Shown here: piece after piece, positions 8,140 through 11,242 of the stretch
How the letters are laid out: every line of letters begins with the position of its first letter
Position numbering within the stretch: the first letter of the stretch is position 1
Origin: Clostridia bacterium
GTDB taxonomy: Bacteria > Bacillota_E > SLMV01 > PUMD01
Assembly (NCBI GenBank): GCA_003563755.1
Contig: PWUB01000174.1
Coordinates: 1-11,242, forward strand
Reading direction: 5' to 3'
Length of the DNA stretch: 11,242 nucleotides
Made by a program: the position numbers and the translations under genes
The notes under the pieces: model-generated
What the model saw: the letters and a program-made list of their open reading frames with translations, nothing else
What the model was told of the DNA's origin: nothing
Databases searched by the model: none

Positions 8140-8415
8140 ATGCAACAGATGCGCCTTGATAAGTTCCTGAAGGTGTCGCGGATCATCAAGCGCAGGGCCG
8201 TTGCCAAGAATGCCTGCACCGGTGGACGCGTCAAGGTAAACGGCATGACGGCAAAGCCCGGCCGCTCCGTCAGCGTGGGAGATGAGATCCAGATCACTTT
8301 CGGAAACCGGACCCTCGAGGTCGAAGTCATCGACATTCGATCCCACGTTCCTGCCAGGCAGGCAGCGGAGATGTATCGTGTGCTGCGGGAGGATCGCCTG
8401 CCCGAAGAGCCGTGA
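8140..8415 (+). CDS. rqcP: RqcP, S4-domain ribosome quality control factor (YabO)
   Basis: 91 residues. RqcP binds obstructed 50S subunits together with RqcH and supports C-terminal alanine tailing of stalled nascent chains, marking them for degradation. The protein opens MRLDKFLKVSRIIKRR after a three-residue lead (MQQ) and continues with AKNACTGGRVKVNGMTAKP, the full S4/Hsp15-like RNA-binding fold, then VSVGDEIQITFG. The C-terminal MYRVLREDRLPEEP matches the tail of YabO. ATG 8140 is chosen because GGAGGAGG (8127-8134) is five bases away. ATG 8149 would match the family N-terminus exactly but is too far from that site. RqcH is not in the window. The gene heads the run rqcP-spoIID-yabP-yabQ and sits immediately behind the HU terminator, with no promoter visible between terminator and start. 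Confidence 0.95.
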   Translation: MQQMRLDKFLKVSRIIKRRAVAKNACTGGRVKVNGMTAKPGRSVSVGDEIQITFGNRTLEVEVIDIRSHVPARQAAEMYRVLREDRLPEEP

Positions 8416-8422
8416 TCCGGGG

Positions 8423-8466
8423 TTTACTCCCTCGCTCTGGGGTCAGAATATGGGCGAGGGGGTGAA
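8423..8466 (+). promoter_or_regulatory. Hairpin sequestering the spoIID ribosome-binding site
   Basis: In RNA, TTTACTCCCTCGC (8423-8435) pairs with GCGAGGGGGTGAA (8454-8466) over 13 consecutive positions, including two G-U wobbles, with an 18-base loop (8436-8453). The 3' arm contains the whole G-rich Shine-Dalgarno sequence of spoIID, whose ATG is at 8470. No T-tract follows, so it is not a terminator. The 5' arm begins eight bases after the rqcP stop, close enough for a terminating ribosome to disturb it. The pairing is seen in the sequence; the regulatory role is inference. Confidence 0.6.
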
Positions 8467-8469
8467 GAG

Positions 8470-9390
8470 ATGAAGATTAGGCGAGAAGCGCTGACCGTCG
8501 TCCTGATAGCGGTCGTGGCGGTCTTCGCGTCGTATTTGCTTTTCGGTCGTGATGCTCCTCCCCTGGAGGATGAACCCCTGATAACCCTGTATTTGACGGA
8601 AGACGACGAGAAAGTGACGCTGGCCTTCGAGGAGTACATTGCCGGTGTCGTTGCAGCGGAGATGGATCCTGACTGGCCCGTGCAGGCGCTGGGAGCACAG
8701 GCTATCCTGGCGCGGACCTTCGCCTGGAGAAAAATACAGGAGGGAGGTGAACACGAGCGGTACGGGGCCGACGCCTCGGATGATGTGAAATCCTTTCAGG
8801 CATACAATGCATCCCTGATCAACGAAAGCGTCAGGACCGCGGTGCAGGCCACCCGGGGCGAGGTGGTGATGTACGATGGGGGGCCGGCGCTGACGTGGTT
8901 TCACGCTGCTTCTGGGGGGCAGACCTGTACTCCCGAAGAGGGACTGGAGTTCACCGACGGACCAAAGCCCTACATTGCCGTCGTGGATGAGCCTGAGGGA
9001 GCGGATCTGCGGCCGTGGAGTGCGACCTTCAGCCAGGATCAGATCACCGGAGCCCTCCAGGAACTCGGGTACAGCTTCAACTCCATTGACGAATTCTCGG
9101 TGGCTGACTGGGGCACTTCCGGTCGCGCGGTGCGTTTCGAGGTTAACGGTACCTCCGTCCCGGGTCCATCCTTTCGTGTGAGCCTCGACCCCGAGGAAAT
9201 GCAGTCCACCCTTATCGAGGAATTGGAGGTGGATGCGGATGGGTCGGTCACCTTCACGGGAAGAGGATACGGACACGGAGTCGGAATGTCGCAGGAAGGA
9301 GCCAGGGCCCTCGCCGAGCAGGGAGCGTCGGCGGAGGAGATTGTTGATTATTACTACGATGCAGTGACCATATCCGTTCTGTGGGAGTAG
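8470..9390 (+). CDS. SpoIID/LytB-domain peptidoglycan lytic transglycosylase-like protein
   Basis: 306 residues, somewhat shorter than Bacillus SpoIID (343). SpoIID is a membrane-anchored lytic transglycosylase. With SpoIIP and SpoIIM it degrades septal peptidoglycan to drive engulfment of the forespore. Residues 7-26 form a single N-terminal transmembrane anchor (ALTVVLIAVVAVFASYLLFG), placing the rest outside the membrane. The SpoIID signature EEYIAGVVAAEM lies at 54-65 and retains the conserved acidic residues. QALGAQAILARTFAW, FHAASGGQT at 144-152 (often HS.SGG) and GRGYGHGVGMSQEGA at 264-278 complete the family pattern. It may be the engulfment SpoIID itself or a paralogue; the gene content of one window cannot settle this, so no symbol is given. 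The start has GGGGGTGA just upstream, buried in a long hairpin. The gene follows rqcP by 54 bases and precedes yabP by 75 bases. This insertion is not part of the Bacillus yabO-yabP order. Confidence 0.9.
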   Translation: MKIRREALTVVLIAVVAVFASYLLFGRDAPPLEDEPLITLYLTEDDEKVTLAFEEYIAGVVAAEMDPDWPVQALGAQAILARTFAWRKIQEGGEHERYGADASDDVKSFQAYNASLINESVRTAVQATRGEVVMYDGGPALTWFHAASGGQTCTPEEGLEFTDGPKPYIAVVDEPEGADLRPWSATFSQDQITGALQELGYSFNSIDEFSVADWGTSGRAVRFEVNGTSVPGPSFRVSLDPEEMQSTLIEELEVDADGSVTFTGRGYGHGVGMSQEGARALAEQGASAEEIVDYYYDAVTISVLWE

Positions 9391-9394
9391 ACGG

Positions 9395-9422
9395 TCATAT
9401 TTGCGCCCGGCCGTCATAGCAT
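9395..9422 (+). promoter_or_regulatory. Candidate SigE-type promoter for yabP-yabQ
   Basis: TCATATT at 9395-9401 fits the SigE -35 pattern KMATATT exactly. Thirteen bases later, CATAGCAT at 9415-9422 matches CATACAnT at five of the seven defined positions. The spacing is near that usual for SigE. The site lies in the 75-base gap before yabP, and yabP/yabQ are mother-cell SigE genes in Bacillus. It is also followed by a plausible 40-base leader. Consensus matching was by eye. Confidence 0.5.
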
Positions 9423-9465
9423 GTACTAGCGGGCGAGCACTCTGCCCCGTGGGGAGGAATGGGCT

Positions 9466-9786
9466 ATGACGAGCCGGGATGGCTTTCATGAGGACGATTC
9501 CCTGAGGATCAACGACGAGAGGGACCACGAGCTGGTGGTCACCAACCGCAGGGACATTTACGTCACCGGTGTTCTGGGTGTGGATAGCTTCGATGATCTC
9601 GAGATATCCCTGCAGACGGATCTGGGCACACTCATCATCCACGGGGAGGATCTACACGTGCAAGAGATCAGCCTCGATGCGCGTGAGTTCCGCTGCTGCG
9701 GCAAGGTCACGGGCTTTCAGTACTCAACGCGTTCCGGTGGCAGACGGGGGGATGGTCCGGGCTGGCTGCGGCGCCTTCTGCACTGA
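9466..9786 (+). CDS. yabP: Spore morphogenesis protein YabP
   Basis: 106 residues, close to the family length of about 100. YabP proteins are small, beta-rich mother-cell proteins made under SigE and linked with YabQ to spore cortex formation; the biochemical role is unknown. The signature is clear: HELVVTNRRDIYVTGVLGVDSFDD, then LQTDLGTLIIHGEDLHVQEISLDAREF, then GKVTGFQYS, matching the usual order of nR..i.vtGV..V.sFd, T.lG.L.I.GenLhi..L.l and G.i....Y. The first 18 residues and the Arg/Gly-rich tail (SGGRRGDGPGWLRRLLH) vary in the family. GGGGAGG is eight bases before the ATG. The gene is 75 bases downstream of the spoIID-like gene, with a SigE promoter candidate in that gap, and is followed by yabQ. 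Confidence 0.93.
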   Translation: MTSRDGFHEDDSLRINDERDHELVVTNRRDIYVTGVLGVDSFDDLEISLQTDLGTLIIHGEDLHVQEISLDAREFRCCGKVTGFQYSTRSGGRRGDGPGWLRRLLH

Positions 9787-9800
9787 TGAACGCTTCTGCG

Positions 9801-9841
9801 CCCTCACTCATACCATGAGATGAATCGGGTATGGGAGGGGG
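9801..9841 (+). promoter_or_regulatory. Hairpin sequestering the likely yabQ ribosome-binding site
   Basis: CCCTCACTCATACC (9801-9814) pairs with GGTATGGGAGGGGG (9828-9841) at 13 of 14 positions: two G-U wobbles and one central A-A mismatch. The loop is 13 bases (9815-9827). The 3' arm is exactly the GGGAGGGGG Shine-Dalgarno sequence (9833-9841) lying eight bases before GTG 9850. The upstream arm starts 14 bases after the yabP stop. No T-tract follows. The pairing is seen; function is inferred. Confidence 0.55.
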
Positions 9842-9849
9842 CGTTCGCC

Positions 9850-10320
9850 GTGTCCGCTGGTGCGGGGCTGTACCTGTGTGCGGTGATGATGGTGGTGGGG
9901 TGTTTGTGTGGGCTCATGTATGACGTGCTCAGAGCCCTTGAGGGTCCGAGGAGATTACCGTGGATCGTCATTGTGCTCAGAGACCTAGTCTTCTGGCTCG
10001 TGGTGGCATGTCTCGTCACCTTTTCGCTGATGTTCACCGTTGACGGCCAGGTCCGCCTGGTGTTTGCCGTCTCTGCCGTCCTCGGGGCCCTCCTGTACTT
10101 TCTCGGAGTTAGTCCCATCGTGTTTCCCCCCATGAAGAGAGCAGTCGCCTTTCTCCACAAATTATCTGTATCGGCCGTGCAGCGCGTGGTGTACGTGATG
10201 GGCATTCCGCTGCGCCTGGCGGAGTTGGGCAGCAGGACCGCCGGAAACTGGGTGGAAGGGTTCACGGGATATGGAGCCCGGATTGCCGGATTCCTCGGGG
10301 TATCGGGATCGCGGGAGTAA
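9850..10320 (+). CDS. yabQ: Spore cortex protein YabQ
   Basis: 156 residues from GTG 9850. YabQ is a mother-cell integral membrane protein of the outer forespore membrane needed for cortex peptidoglycan formation. It has three hydrophobic segments: near the N-terminus (GLYLCAVMMVVGCLCGLMYD), RDLVFWLVVACLVTFSLMF, and VRLVFAVSAVLGALLYFLGVS. The conserved family features are G..YDvlRal after segment 1, the RD.vFW at the start of segment 2 and the G.vRl before segment 3. The remaining 60 residues are a cytosolic or peripheral tail. An in-frame ATG at 9820 gives 10 extra residues (166 total) but has no Shine-Dalgarno sequence. GTG 9850 follows GGGAGGGGG at an eight-base spacing and starts close to segment 1 as usual for YabQ, so it is preferred. 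divIC, usually next, is absent: the following gene converges from the opposite strand one base after the stop. Confidence 0.88.
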   Translation: MSAGAGLYLCAVMMVVGCLCGLMYDVLRALEGPRRLPWIVIVLRDLVFWLVVACLVTFSLMFTVDGQVRLVFAVSAVLGALLYFLGVSPIVFPPMKRAVAFLHKLSVSAVQRVVYVMGIPLRLAELGSRTAGNWVEGFTGYGARIAGFLGVSGSRE

Positions 10321-10321
10321 G

Positions 10322-10768
10322 TCAGGATATGAAGGGGAAGAGTGACAGGATTCCCTCGGTGATCCCGAGTGCGAAGAGGCCGGCCATGATGATACCCATG
10401 GTCAGGGACATGGATGCTCTTACGGGATCCATGTTGAGTATGGACGCACAGATGGCACCGGTCCACGGCCCCGTGCCCGGCAGAGGGATGGCAACCAACA
10501 GGAATAAACCAACATAGCCGTAGCGATCTATGCTGCGGTGATGCCTGTGAGTGACGTTGAGGAGCCAGGCCCTGATGCGCGGGGCATATCTCCGGCTCCA
10601 CCGCAAAAAGCGGCGCAGTAGCCCGAACGCGGGAATCACAACAGCTATGCTCGATGAGGTACCGATTCCCAGGGCCCACATGGGCCTGAATCCATTGAAC
10701 ACCGCGACGGTAACCCCTATTCGCACATCCCAGATGGACAGAAGCAGAACGTTTATTATATCGGTCAT
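10322..10768 (-). CDS. Small multi-drug export family membrane protein (COG2426 type)
   Basis: 148 residues from the ATG at 10766-10768, preceded on the minus strand by AAGGGTG about six bases upstream. The frame is open for another 35 residues towards 10873, but that extension is hydrophilic, unlike the family, and would include the promoter. The protein has about four hydrophobic segments. It carries the family hallmark LLVAIPLPGTGPWTGAI at about residues 90-106, plus an early conserved Arg (WDVRIGVTVAVFNG) where relatives have an E.RGaiP-like motif. A family title of small multi-drug exporter is traditional; the transported substrate is not established, and drug export should not be assumed. 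The middle has an Arg/His-rich loop (RRFLRWSRRYAPR and THRHHRS). It converges on yabQ with only one base between the stops. Its relation to the sporulation genes is unknown. Confidence 0.85.
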   Translation of the reverse strand: MTDIINVLLLSIWDVRIGVTVAVFNGFRPMWALGIGTSSSIAVVIPAFGLLRRFLRWSRRYAPRIRAWLLNVTHRHHRSIDRYGYVGLFLLVAIPLPGTGPWTGAICASILNMDPVRASMSLTMGIIMAGLFALGITEGILSLFPFIS

Positions 10769-10799
10769 ATTACACCCTTTTCGAGGCTCATACGTTCCA

Positions 10800-10805
10800 A
10801 TTATA
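10800..10805 (-). promoter_or_regulatory. Perfect -10 hexamer for the small export-family gene
   Basis: On the minus strand TATAAT occupies 10805 down to 10800, about 31 bases upstream of the ATG at 10768, giving a leader of roughly 25 bases. No good TTGACA-like -35 was found at 16-18 bases spacing, so support comes from the exact -10 and its position in the 125-base gap between two minus-strand genes. In this GC-rich sequence such an AT-rich hexamer stands out. Confidence 0.45.
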
Positions 10806-10893
10806 CAGCAAAGTGGGGGTGTTCGTGTAAGGTCAGATTCTGGGGAGCCTTGAATAGAAGGTGTAACCACCAACGGGGAGTAACCTCGGCACG

Positions 10894-11242
10894 CTAGTCG
10901 ATGATGGCATTGACAGCATCAACCACCCCAGCCATCAGGTCGTTGAAATCTGACTTCTGCTGGGTAGACAGGACTCTCACAACCACCAGGGCCCGCCCCC
11001 TGGGATTACGCAGTACCTGCCTCATTTCCCGAGTTTTATCGTCCATGCGTTCTGCTGCCAGCTCCGTTCGGTCCGCCAGGTTCGGGGGCGGATCATCCAA
11101 CAGGGCATTCTGCACCCTGCGCAGGGCCCACCAGAGGCGCCCGAACTCGCCGCCCGGTACTTCACGAATCCGCGTCACTGCAGTGAGGGTGCCGAGTCGG
11201 TCATCGTGCTGTCCGATGACCATCTCGAGGTACCGGATGGCT
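10894..11242 (-). CDS. Hypothetical protein, partial (5' end beyond the window)
   Basis: The minus-strand frame is open from the right edge (first whole codon at 11241-11239) to TAG at 10896-10894, at least 115 residues. The family is not recognised. It is predicted to be soluble, largely helical and charged, with a region rich in leucine and arginine (RLWWALRRVQNALL), an acidic-basic middle (ELAAERMDDKTREMRQVLR) and a hydrophobic strand ALVVVRVLS before a final helix (NDLMAGVVDAVNAIID). There is no signal peptide or membrane segment in the visible part. An ATG at 11223 is present, but no Shine-Dalgarno sequence precedes it and the frame continues past it (RYLE before the Met), so the true start is probably outside. 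It lies 125 bases upstream of the export-family gene on the same strand, with a -10 element between, so the two are probably separate units. Coding status rests on length, the codon pattern and the lack of a competing frame. Confidence 0.6.
   Translation of the reverse strand, partial: AIRYLEMVIGQHDDRLGTLTAVTRIREVPGGEFGRLWWALRRVQNALLDDPPPNLADRTELAAERMDDKTREMRQVLRNPRGRALVVVRVLSTQQKSDFNDLMAGVVDAVNAIID

Noticed and set aside
8443..9642. A 399-codon minus-strand open frame across spoIID and the start of yabP
   Set aside because: It runs antisense to two recognised genes and across the gap between them, with no family motifs; it is an artefact of GC-rich codon usage.
10769..10873. Longer N-terminus for the minus-strand export-family protein
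   Set aside because: The added 35 residues are hydrophilic and unlike the family; the extension would cover the TATAAT element, and the start at 10768 has a suitable SD.

Overview
The window looks like a chromosomal segment from a high-GC, endospore-forming Bacillota (clostridial-type lineage). The basis is gene content and order: pth (3' end), mfd, spoVT, a SpoVB/YabM-type flippase, mazG (YabN-type), an HU gene, rqcP (YabO), spoIID-like, yabP and yabQ. This follows the conserved pth-mfd-spoVT-yabMNOPQ block of spore formers. The sequence is clearly GC-rich throughout, with dense coding and short gaps. There are no tRNA or rRNA genes, CRISPR arrays, insertion sequences or phage genes. No gap reaches 300 bases; the longest is about 125 bases (10769-10893).

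Layout. Bases 1-255 hold the end of peptidyl-tRNA hydrolase. Bases 292-3867 encode the transcription-repair coupling factor Mfd. A short gap with a good extended -10 promoter leads to spoVT (3971-4510). Next are a multi-pass MOP-superfamily flippase (4614-6224) and a MazG pyrophosphohydrolase (6236-7717) whose N-terminal methylase-like domain looks degenerate. HU (7771-8061) follows, closed by a near-perfect intrinsic terminator (8094-8126). The Shine-Dalgarno (SD) sequence of rqcP begins on the very next base. rqcP (8140-8415), spoIID-like (8470-9390), yabP (9466-9786) and yabQ (about 9850-10320) run onward in the same direction. All plus-strand genes stop there. The right end is on the minus strand: a COG2426-type small multi-drug export family membrane protein ending one base from yabQ, then a partial unrecognised gene running off the window.

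How the genes fit together. Pth, Mfd, RqcP and MazG are housekeeping quality-control proteins acting on peptidyl-tRNA, stalled RNA polymerase, stalled ribosomes and the nucleotide pool. SpoVT is a forespore transcription regulator. The flippase probably handles lipid-linked glycan for cortex or wall. SpoIID-like, YabP and YabQ belong to mother-cell morphogenesis (peptidoglycan remodelling and cortex assembly).

The most unusual signals are in RNA rather than protein. The terminator abuts the rqcP SD and could form an alternative structure. Long hairpins bury the SD of spoIID (13 bp) and the likely SD of yabQ (13 of 14 positions paired), and a weaker one covers the yabP SD. A good SigE-type promoter candidate precedes yabP. 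Together these suggest that the rqcP-spoIID-yabP-yabQ unit may be controlled by RNA structure or by translational coupling. This is inference from base-pairing read by eye; no folding calculation or database search was run.
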